A stretch of DNA of 64,000 nt from Lentzea nigeriaca (GTDB lineage: Bacteria; Actinomycetota; Actinomycetes; Mycobacteriales; Pseudonocardiaceae). Both the position numbers and the translations under genes were made by a program. The first letter of the stretch is position 1, and every line of letters begins with the position of its first letter. The notes beneath the pieces were generated by a model. That model had not been told where the DNA came from. It saw only the letters and a list, made by a program, of their open reading frames with translations, and made no database searches. The stretch lies in assembly GCF_016907955.1 (NCBI RefSeq), contig NZ_JAFBCX010000006.1:577914-641913 (forward strand), in the 5' to 3' direction. Positions 1 through 7,377 of the stretch are shown here, piece after piece.

Positions 1-1654
1 GCACATCCTTGGTATAGATGTCCTTGCCGTTCCACGTGTAGTTGGTGGCTGTCCCGATGGTGAGACGGAAACCCGCGTCCATCATCCCGCCGTCCGGGTC
101 GAGCAGCCTGGCCCGCAGGCGTGGCGTGCGGTTCTTGCCGACGTAGGGGCGGTCGTTGCCAATGCGGCACGGAAGTGCGTCCGTCGCGTTCAGCCCCCAG
201 CCCTCCAGGCCGAGGTCGATCGGCGACTTCGGGTACGAGTTGTACTTGACCTCGAGGTAGGGGTTGAGGTCGAACCTGCGCCACGAGTCGTCGAGCGACT
301 TCTCGTCCTTGGCCTTGAACATGAACGTGGTAGCGGTCCACGGCTCGGACGCCGCCCGTTCCACCGCCGCCAACGCGTCGAAGTCCGCACCACCGTCGGT
401 CGGGCACTTGGAGGGGTTGTTGCGTGTGTTGTTCTCCGACAGGTTCTTGATCCACCCCGGCTGGTTGTTCCACGTGGTCCACGGACCGATGGCCCAGGTG
501 TTCCACAACTCGGTCGGAGTCGGCGAGCACGAGTACGACGAGATCACCTTGGCGTGCAAGGTGGCTGAGTGGATCTTCGTGCCGACGATCTGCGACGTGT
601 TCATCTCGAAGTACGTCCGCGATACGCCTGGGGCGCCGGTCGGTGTGACGAGCGACGAACCGTTGAGGTAGCCCGCCTTCAGGTCACTGAGTTGATCGGA
701 GGTCTTGTCGTAGTTCGGGGCGTCGCCCCACGGCGACTGCACGACCGCATGGTGCTGCTTGGAGCAGGTCGTGCAGGAGTAGTCGGGGTCCAGCCGCACG
801 GGATAGACCGTGTTCGGATCGGCGAGGAACGCCTGGTCAGGCATGATCGAGATGGTGTTCTGCCCCAGCTCGATGCCCATGCGCGCAGCCCGGCCGGAGT
901 CGGACGAGTCCCACATGCGGGAGGCGTCACCGCCGAAGACCTGCTTGCCGTCAGCACCGAAAACCACGAGACCGTCCGCCGCGTCCGGTGCCTTCGCCTT
1001 GCCGGACACCGACGCGGGCCCCGTGATCTTGGTGTTCTTGGTGTGGGACTTGAACGTGAACTTCCTGAGCTTCGGATTTTTCGCGGCCTCGGCGTTCTTC
1101 ACCACGAGGTTCTGCGAGTAGCCGGTCAGCGCCGCCTGGATCTCCAGGTCCACGCCGGGCAGCACCTCCGGGTACGTCACGGTCTGGCCGGTGACCCGTG
1201 CCTTGGGCAGATCCGACTCCCACCCGAACCCGACCTCGGCCTCACCCTTGACCAGCCGCGCGACAGGCTTGGCCGCTGAACCGTGGCCACCCGCGCTGAA
1301 CGACATGGTCACCGGCGCCACCTTCGGCGCCAGCGAGCCGTCGGCCTGCGGCACCAGCGTCAAGTCGATGGCGGCCCACGAACCGTTCCGCTTCACGCGC
1401 ACCGGTTGCGCGTAGGAGATCAAGGTCCGCGAACCGTCGGGATTGGCCTTGACCTGCGAGTCCTCGGTCGTCTCCGACCCGATGACGATCGACTTGCCAC
1501 TCTGCCTCGCCAGCCTGTGCGCACCGGCCACGTCGACGACCTCGTCCGGCACAGCGGCGCTCGCCGGAGCAACAGAGCCGATCAGCGTTCCTACAACGAC
1601 AACGGCAGCACTGAACGTGGGCAGGGCAAAGCCCCGCCCTCTGACGTATCGCAT
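1..1654 (-). CDS. Large secreted protein, N-terminal part (C-terminus outside window)
   Basis: An open frame runs from an ATG at 1654 (preceded by a GGGGGGA ribosome site) to the window edge, about 551 residues without a stop. Residues 1-35 look like a signal peptide: MRYVRGRG, a hydrophobic Ala/Val stretch, then a PASAA cleavage-type end. The following region (SETTEDSQVKANPDGSRT, then WAAIDLTLVPQADG) matches the N-terminal portion common to very large actinobacterial exported proteins that carry DNRLRE, LamG or YD/RHS repeats. A tryptophan-rich stretch follows (WNTWAIGPWTTWNNQPGW). No catalytic motif is visible. Whether it is a polymorphic toxin, an adhesin or a wall protein depends on the missing C-terminus. 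It is transcribed out of the window. Confidence 0.75.
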   Translation of the reverse strand, partial: MRYVRGRGFALPTFSAAVVVVGTLIGSVAPASAAVPDEVVDVAGAHRLARQSGKSIVIGSETTEDSQVKANPDGSRTLISYAQPVRVKRNGSWAAIDLTLVPQADGSLAPKVAPVTMSFSAGGHGSAAKPVARLVKGEAEVGFGWESDLPKARVTGQTVTYPEVLPGVDLEIQAALTGYSQNLVVKNAEAAKNPKLRKFTFKSHTKNTKITGPASVSGKAKAPDAADGLVVFGADGKQVFGGDASRMWDSSDSGRAARMGIELGQNTISIMPDQAFLADPNTVYPVRLDPDYSCTTCSKQHHAVVQSPWGDAPNYDKTSDQLSDLKAGYLNGSSLVTPTGAPGVSRTYFEMNTSQIVGTKIHSATLHAKVISSYSCSPTPTELWNTWAIGPWTTWNNQPGWIKNLSENNTRNNPSKCPTDGGADFDALAAVERAASEPWTATTFMFKAKDEKSLDDSWRRFDLNPYLEVKYNSYPKSPIDLGLEGWGLNATDALPCRIGNDRPYVGKNRTPRLRARLLDPDGGMMDAGFRLTIGTATNYTWNGKDIYTKDV

Positions 1655-2867
1655 CTATCCCCCCACCACCGGAACACCCGGCAGCCACCCTTGTACGGTC
1701 CCCCGACCTGTGCCGGAGCAGCATGAACCAGGCCAGACGAAAAAGGAACACACTCACAAAGATCAACTTCGCGGGGAGGTGGACTTCACATTCACACTCG
1801 AACAAGCACCGCGGACGTCGATCACAGCCTTTCCGGAAGGCGATGATCGGTGACAGGCGCCAGCCCAAGACCACTGCGGCTCCACGGAATTGCTCGTTCG
1901 TGGCGTCTGACTACTCGCAGCCCAACTGATCACCACCGCCTCGTGGACCGAAGGCCGCAAGGGCGCTCGACGCATCCACCGACCACAGGTTGGTCAGCCC
2001 GAGCAGAGACCCATCAACCTGGACTAACGCTGGACTAACGCCAAACAGGCGCAATCAGACGGTTGCAGGGCCGGACGGCTGCCAGCACGGATCGAGTGGC
2101 CCGGTTGGCGCACCAGACTCGACTGGTCAACACCCGGTCTCATGATCGTCGCTTCGTTCGCATCCGACATCCCGGGGTGAACCACATGCGCCGACCACCT
2201 CGACCACTGCCGACGCTGCGTATGGCGATCTGACCGTCACGTTCGACATCAGCTCATCGACGATCCCAGGCGATCGCCTCGCAGCGGCACGAGCCAAGGC
2301 CCGTACGTACTCCTGGAATAGGCGACCCAGACCACGCCCCCAGCGTCTGCAGTCCGTACTCCCAGATCAAGGCATTCGTCGCGAACTGACGCCGGTTCGA
2401 CCGACCCAACACCAACCTGCACCCTTTGAGCACTCCATCACACGCAGGTCAGAGCCATGATCGTCGAGGTCCAGGTGCGAGTCCTGCCGAGGTAACCACC
2501 TTGACAAAACAGGTTGGTTGGCCGGAGCGCCGGCACCCACCAAGCGGCATGGGAACCGAAACGGCAGCGCCCGTTCAATCGACACCGAGCGATCAATCGA
2601 CACCGAGGGATGCTGCGATCCGACAACGGCCCACCCGCCGCAATCACGCACGCGCCAGCGCAAACGCACGGTGCCAGACTATGGCGGGAGCGGCACGGCC
2701 GTCATGCCAGACGGCGCCGCCGACGCGTCAGCGGGCGAGCAAAAGGTCTTGTGGACAACCACCCAACCGGGTGGCCGGACCTGAAGCAAACCCGTGACCC
2801 AATTTCGCCCAGATCGGGGCCGTGCTCCAGTTTTGCTCCAGTTGGCGATACCATCGTCCACTTGGGA
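1655..2867. other. Non-coding stretch, no gene recognised
   Basis: About 1.2 kb without a convincing gene on either strand. The open frames are short, arginine/proline-rich and overlap each other. Two short direct repeats are visible: CTGGACTAACG twice in tandem (2019-2040), and TCAATCGACACCGAG twice with an 18-nt period (2575-2607). The stretch lies next to a tRNA-Ala gene, a common integration site, so it could be a worn remnant of an integrated element, but no integrase, transposase or tRNA 3'-end duplication is recognisable. Confidence 0.5.
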
Positions 2868-2918
2868 CAGAAAAACAAGATCGCCCGCTAACCCAATACT
2901 TGCAGGTCAGCGGGCGAT
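2868..2918 (-). terminator. Intrinsic terminator of tRNA-Ala
   Basis: A 10-bp inverted repeat (ATCGCCCGCT and AGCGGGCGAT, 2880-2918) is followed on the minus strand by a TTTTT run. It sits 21 nt beyond the 3' end of tRNA-Ala in the direction of its transcription. Confidence 0.85.
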
Positions 2919-2938
2919 TCGTATGCTGTGTTACGTTG

Positions 2939-3011
2939 TGGAGCTGAGGGGACTCGAACCCCTGACCCTCACACTGCCAGTGTGATGCGCTACCAGCTGC
3001 GCCACAGCCCC
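2939..3011 (-). tRNA. tRNA-Ala (GGC)
   Basis: A 73-nt cloverleaf on the minus strand. The acceptor is GGGGCTG paired with CAGCTCC, the D-arm begins GCGCAGC, the anticodon loop is CTGGCAG (anticodon GGC) and the T-arm contains GGTTCGAGTCC. The acceptor has the G3:U70 pair, the alanine identity element. The 3' CCA is not encoded. The gene has its own terminator and precedes a 1.2 kb non-coding stretch. Confidence 0.95.
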
Positions 3012-3135
3012 TTGAAGGTCCACGTTCCCGGGAGGTTTTCCCTTCCGTTCTCGTGTGGCAATACCGTACATCAAGAGGTCCACGAGATAAAAATCGGGGG
3101 TACCCAAAGCGCATTCGGCCTGGTAGGACCGGGTG

Positions 3136-4377
3136 ATGACCGCCGGAGCGCCGTTCGACCCGAAGATCGAGTGCATGGACCCCGAGGCCCGTCACGAGCT
3201 GCAGGAACAGCGTCTGCGGGGGCTCGTGGACCGCCTTCTGCAGATCGACAACTTCCAGGGGGCTCGGCTCAAAGATCTTGGCGTGACGCGCGGCACAGAT
3301 GTGCGGCTCGACGAGATCCACCTGCTGCCCACGATCACCAAGCAGGACCTGTGGGACCACTACCCGTTCGGGCTGCAGATCGCGCCGCGGGAGGACGTCG
3401 TCTGCGTGCACGGGTCGTCCGGGACGGGTGGGCGGCCGACGCTCGTTCCCTACACGGCCAACGACGTTGAGGCCTGGGCTGAGGTCATGGCTCGGGCGCT
3501 CGCCGGGGCCGGGGCCACCAGGCGCTCGGTTATCCACAACGCTTACGGCTACGGGCTTTTCACGGGTGGGCTCGGGGTGCATCACGGTGGTCTGAGGCTG
3601 GGGGCCACGGTCATCCCCATGTCCGGCGGCATGACGGAGCGGCAGGTGCGGCTCATCGAGGACCTGCGGCCGGACGTGCTCTGTTGTACGCCGTCGTACG
3701 CGCTGCGGCTGGCGGAAGACCTCCAGGCCGACAACAGCATCGAGGTCGGTGTCTTCGGTGCCGAGCCGTGGACCGAGGAGATGCGCAAGGAGATTCAGGA
3801 AAGGCTGGGCATCAGGGCGCTCGACATCTACGGACTGTCCGAAGTGATCGGTCCTGGTGTGGCGTGTGAATCCCTTGACTCGGAAGGGCTTCTCAACATC
3901 GCCGAGGACCACTTCTACCCGGAGGTCCAGGACGGTGAGCTCGTCTTCACCACGCTCACCAAGACGGGAATGCCACTTCTCAGATACCGCACAGGTGACG
4001 TGGCGACGATCCATGAGCCGGCAGGGCAACGGACGTTGAAACGGATGAGCAAGCTCAAGGGGCGCAAGGACGACATGCTCGTCATCCGCGGCGTCAACGT
4101 GTTCCCCACGGAGATCGAGGCGGTCGTGCTGGAGTACGCGAGCCCGCACTACCTGGTCGTCGAGGATCGCCGGACCACCACGGCACAGCTCCACGTGGCG
4201 GTCGAGTCCACACAGGACATCAGGAACGCACTCACGCACAAGCTCAAGGAGCGCCTGGGAATCACGTGCCAGGTGCACGTTCTGGAGCCGGGGAAGCTGC
4301 CGCGCACAGAACAAGGAAAAGCACAGCGCCTGGCCCGGTGGAGTCAGGGCCAGGCGCCGATCGACGGTCTCACTTAG
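3136..4377 (+). CDS. Phenylacetate-CoA ligase family AMP-forming enzyme
   Basis: A 413-residue adenylate-forming enzyme of the PaaK class, which activates an aryl or other carboxylic acid with ATP and transfers it to CoA. Visible motifs are the P-loop-like SSGTGGRPTLVPY near residue 95, YGLSEVIGPGVACE near 238, YRTGDVA near 285, and the C-terminal hinge GRKDDMLVIRGVNVFPTEIE near 315. The length fits PaaK (about 430). A GTG directly precedes the ATG, so the start could be one codon earlier. No other phenylacetate catabolism (paa) genes are nearby, so the substrate is unknown and it may be a stand-alone aryl-CoA ligase. Its stop overlaps the convergent downstream gene by 8 nt. Confidence 0.85.
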   Translation: MTAGAPFDPKIECMDPEARHELQEQRLRGLVDRLLQIDNFQGARLKDLGVTRGTDVRLDEIHLLPTITKQDLWDHYPFGLQIAPREDVVCVHGSSGTGGRPTLVPYTANDVEAWAEVMARALAGAGATRRSVIHNAYGYGLFTGGLGVHHGGLRLGATVIPMSGGMTERQVRLIEDLRPDVLCCTPSYALRLAEDLQADNSIEVGVFGAEPWTEEMRKEIQERLGIRALDIYGLSEVIGPGVACESLDSEGLLNIAEDHFYPEVQDGELVFTTLTKTGMPLLRYRTGDVATIHEPAGQRTLKRMSKLKGRKDDMLVIRGVNVFPTEIEAVVLEYASPHYLVVEDRRTTTAQLHVAVESTQDIRNALTHKLKERLGITCQVHVLEPGKLPRTEQGKAQRLARWSQGQAPIDGLT

Positions 4378-5152
4378 TCAGGTCGGAGAGCCAGTTCTTG
4401 TTGTCGAGGTCGACGAGCTTGCCACCGGAAGCGACGCTGGGCGTGCCGCGGAAGCGGCCCGTCTCCGGGTCGCGAAGAACGGGGTCGTTGCTCGTCTTCG
4501 TCATCAGCTCGTCCAGCTGGGACTTGTAGCTCTGGTTCCGCACGCAGGACTCGAAGCCCGCGGACGTGACGCCGACGTCCTTGCCCAGCTTGATGAGCTG
4601 GTCCTTGGTGTAGCCCGCTTCGCCTTCCTCTGGCTGCTTGGCGAACAGTGCCGCGTGAAAGGCGTTGAACTTGCCGTCGTCGGCGACGCACAGGGCGGCG
4701 TTGGCCGAGTCGGTCGAGTAGCCCTCCGGCTTCGAGAGGCGGTTCAGCATCGGCAGGATGTGGTAGCGGACCTTCACCTTGCCGTCTTCGACGGCCTTCT
4801 TGATGTCGGTGCCGTACTTCTTCTCGAACGTGCCACAGATCGGGCAGAGGAAGTCCTCGTACACGTCGACCGTCACGGTGGCGGTGTCCTTGCCCACCAG
4901 CACCGTGTTGCCGTCGCGGACCGCCGGGGCCGAGATCAGGTGGTCGGCCGGGGCCTGCGGGATACCGTCCGAGGTGGACGTCGACGGCTTCATCTGCTGG
5001 AACACGACGTAGCCGATGACCGCGACGGCGAGCACCGCCACGACGGCGATGCCGGCGATCACCTTGGTTCGATCCCCGCCCGTGGTCCGGGCCTGGGCCA
5101 CCGCACGCGCGGCCTGCTGCTTCTTCCGCGCACTGCGCTCTGCACCACCCAC
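4370..5152 (-). CDS. Membrane-anchored DsbA-like thioredoxin protein
   Basis: A 260-residue protein with a basic N-terminus (RSARKKQQAAR), one membrane segment (about residues 33-51, VIAGIAVVAVLAVAVIGYVV) and an exported DsbA/MrsE-type thioredoxin domain. The active-site motif CPIC lies in DVYEDFLCPICGTFEKKYG near residue 105, and a cis-Pro-like RGTPSV lies near 236. It probably acts as an extracytoplasmic disulfide oxidase or isomerase. The GTG start was chosen because the basic anchor follows directly. No good ribosome site is present, but TACCCT lies 7 nt upstream, which suggests a leaderless transcript. Similar proteins of about 260 residues are common in actinobacteria. Confidence 0.85.
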   Translation of the reverse strand: MGGAERSARKKQQAARAVAQARTTGGDRTKVIAGIAVVAVLAVAVIGYVVFQQMKPSTSTSDGIPQAPADHLISAPAVRDGNTVLVGKDTATVTVDVYEDFLCPICGTFEKKYGTDIKKAVEDGKVKVRYHILPMLNRLSKPEGYSTDSANAALCVADDGKFNAFHAALFAKQPEEGEAGYTKDQLIKLGKDVGVTSAGFESCVRNQSYKSQLDELMTKTSNDPVLRDPETGRFRGTPSVASGGKLVDLDNKNWLSDLTK

Positions 5153-5198
5153 GGCGACGAGGGTAGCGAGCCAAGCTAAAAAGAAGCTGAGTGCGCAG

Positions 5199-6485
5199 TC
5201 ACGCTTCCGGATGGCGTGGCTTGCCTCCCACGCGTTCGCCCGTCGGGACCTCGGCACTTTCGTCCAGGCAGCCACATTCCGGTGCGACCGCGACGGCCGT
5301 GTGTTCCTCCTCATGTGTGGGCAGGGTCTCGGGAGCCACGAGCCAGAAGGCGACGGACAGCAGCAGCGCCGCACCCGTGATGGCGAACGACGCCTCGAAG
5401 CCGAACGAGTCAGCCAGCAGGCCCGCGCACATCGGGCCGATGATCGCGCCCAGGTCGGTCACCATCTGGAAGCCCGCGAGAACGGGGCCGCCCTTGCCGC
5501 GTGCGCCGATCACGTCCGCCACGACGGCGTTCTGCGGCGGGTTCAGCAGACCGGCTCCCATGCCCGCGACCAGCGACGCGGCCATGAACGTCCACACGTC
5601 ACCGGTGAAGCCCATCGAGACCGTGGCGAGGCCGCTGACGACGAGACCGGCGATGGCGACCGGCTTGCGGCCGCGGGTGTCGGCGATCTTGCCGGACAGG
5701 AACAGCATCGCCGCGTTGCCGCCGGCGAACACCGACATCGAGATGCCCGCCACGGCAGGACTGTGCTTCAACGCCTCGATGACGAACACCGGCACCAACG
5801 AGATCCGCACGCCGAACACAGCCCAGCCGTTCGCGAACCCGGACGCCAGCGCCGCCCGGTAGGCCGGGTGCTGCACGGCCTGACGCACCGACATCGGTGT
5901 GTCGCCATTGGACTTGTCCAGCGCCGCGAGAGTGGACCGCCGCAAGAAGAACCAGACCACGAACGCCGCGAGGCACAGCATCACGCCGTACGACACGAAC
6001 GGCACCCACAGCCCGAACGGCACGAGGCCGGCACCGACGATCGGGCCCGCCACGTTGCCGACGAGGAAGCCCGCAGCCCACAGCCCGGAGGCCCGGCCAC
6101 GCAACGGCGCCGGGGTGATGCGGATCAGCAGGCCCAGAGCGGCCACCGTGAACATCGTCGAGCCGACACCGGCCAACGCGCGCCACGTCAGCATCTCGGC
6201 GTAGCTGCTCGAGAAGCCCGACAACGCGGTGCCGAACGCCACGATCAGGATGCCGACGATGTACACCCGCGGCTCGCCGAACCGGTTGACCAGCTTGCCG
6301 CTCATCGGCGCGAAGGCCAGCCGCACGAACGCGAAAGCGCTGATCAGAGCGGCTACGGCGGTGTGACCGACGCCGAACGTGGACGCGTACACCGGCAACA
6401 CGGGTGCCACGATCCCGAACCCGACGGCGATGATGAAGCTCGCCGCGACCAGAACCCAGACCTCGACCGGTAACCGCTCGCGCAC
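5199..6485 (-). CDS. MFS transporter (DHA1-like drug efflux type)
   Basis: A 428-residue major facilitator with 12 predicted membrane segments. The first starts at residue 8 (VWVLVAASFIIAVGFGIVAP). The inter-helix 2/3 motif MSGKLVNRFGEPRV and its second-half counterpart LSGKIADTRGRKPV are present, with GAGLVPFG around helix 5. The C-terminal cytoplasmic tail of about 40 residues is acidic, with a CGC cluster. It most likely exports small hydrophobic compounds by proton antiport; the substrate is unknown. The GTG start has a strong ribosome site (AAGGGAGGC). A perfect short palindrome lies directly upstream and may be an operator. Confidence 0.85.
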   Translation of the reverse strand: MRERLPVEVWVLVAASFIIAVGFGIVAPVLPVYASTFGVGHTAVAALISAFAFVRLAFAPMSGKLVNRFGEPRVYIVGILIVAFGTALSGFSSSYAEMLTWRALAGVGSTMFTVAALGLLIRITPAPLRGRASGLWAAGFLVGNVAGPIVGAGLVPFGLWVPFVSYGVMLCLAAFVVWFFLRRSTLAALDKSNGDTPMSVRQAVQHPAYRAALASGFANGWAVFGVRISLVPVFVIEALKHSPAVAGISMSVFAGGNAAMLFLSGKIADTRGRKPVAIAGLVVSGLATVSMGFTGDVWTFMAASLVAGMGAGLLNPPQNAVVADVIGARGKGGPVLAGFQMVTDLGAIIGPMCAGLLADSFGFEASFAITGAALLLSVAFWLVAPETLPTHEEEHTAVAVAPECGCLDESAEVPTGERVGGKPRHPEA

Positions 6486-6493
6486 AAAGCCTC

Positions 6494-6510
6494 CCTTAGC
6501 CCTGCTAAGG
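6494..6510. promoter_or_regulatory. Palindrome before MFS gene, candidate operator
   Basis: CCTTAGC-CCT-GCTAAGG is a perfect 7-bp inverted repeat with a 3-nt centre. It overlaps the ribosome-binding region of the MFS gene, 9 nt upstream of its GTG. It could bind a repressor or form a small mRNA hairpin. No cognate regulator is adjacent. Confidence 0.4.
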
Positions 6511-6535
6511 ATATGTCACGCGGCAACTAAATAAC

Positions 6536-7351
6536 TCAGTCGAGCAGCTCATCCACTCTGCGTACATATGCCGTCACGGGATACGCCGCGACGAACCCGC
6601 ACGCCTCGGCGAACCGCTCCCCCGGCCCTTCGTCGACCTGCGACGCGACCAACGACGCCCCGGCAGAACGCAGAGCCGCAGCAGCAGACACCACCAACGA
6701 CCGCCCAACGCCACGACGCCGCCGCGCCGGACGCACGACGCACTGCTCGACCAACCCCACACCGCGCTCGGCGAACCCCGACGCGAACCCACCGATCCGA
6801 TCGCCGTCGTCCACCACCAGCACCAGGCACCGCGGATCGTCGAGCCGATGCCCGAGCCACCGCGTCAACCGGTCCCGGTTCCCGACCAGTTCGTCCGACA
6901 GCAGCTCGACGATCCCCGGCAGGTCGGCGTCGACAGCCCGCCTGACCTCGGGAGCCACTGAAGCAGGCCCGCGATGAACCACGGTCAAGAGCTCCTCGAC
7001 CGCGTACCAGCCGGAGTCGTCGGCGATGCCCTCGATCTCGTCCACGGTCGTCGGCGACGCGTAGACCACGGCCTCGGCGCGCCCCACGTCCGCGAACGTC
7101 TGCTCGAGCTGCAGCAACGTGGACGCGACCTCGACCGACGACCCGTCCAGCGCGCAGCCGAAGTTGCCGGACGGCAGCGGGTTCTCCCGGTTGATCACGA
7201 CCGCCGCGCACCCGACCCTGCCGACCTTGCCGTAGCGGACCGCACCGGACGCGAGCCGCGCCCCCTCGACCAGGATCGCGAGCGATCGCGCCTGGTACGG
7301 GTCCAGCAGCTCCGGGTCGTCCGGGTCGCGCAACGGGTCAAGCATCCCCAT
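6536..7351 (-). CDS. GNAT family N-acetyltransferase
   Basis: A 271-residue protein whose C-terminal half is a GNAT domain: CLVLVVDDGDRIGGFASGF (beta-4/5 region), then the acetyl-CoA loop VRPARRRRGVGRSLVVSAA, then SLVASQVDEGPGERFAEACGF. The N-terminal half (MGMLDPLRDPDDPELL) probably holds a second, degenerate GNAT-like fold or a substrate module. ATG at 7351 was chosen, 26 nt from the divergent hrpB start, so the two genes share a very short promoter region. The substrate is unknown. Confidence 0.75.
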   Translation of the reverse strand: MGMLDPLRDPDDPELLDPYQARSLAILVEGARLASGAVRYGKVGRVGCAAVVINRENPLPSGNFGCALDGSSVEVASTLLQLEQTFADVGRAEAVVYASPTTVDEIEGIADDSGWYAVEELLTVVHRGPASVAPEVRRAVDADLPGIVELLSDELVGNRDRLTRWLGHRLDDPRCLVLVVDDGDRIGGFASGFAERGVGLVEQCVVRPARRRRGVGRSLVVSAAAALRSAGASLVASQVDEGPGERFAEACGFVAAYPVTAYVRRVDELLD

Positions 7352-7377
7352 GTCCCCACCCTGACACACTCGACGGT

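Noticed and set aside
2426..2891. Overlapping frames of 88-125 codons in the non-coding stretch
   Set aside because: Several frames overlap on both strands, with low-complexity composition and no ribosome site or family.
2881..3011. Protein-like translation through the tRNA-Ala gene
   Set aside because: Frames reading ELRGLEPLT or similar come from tRNA sequence and are a known annotation artefact.
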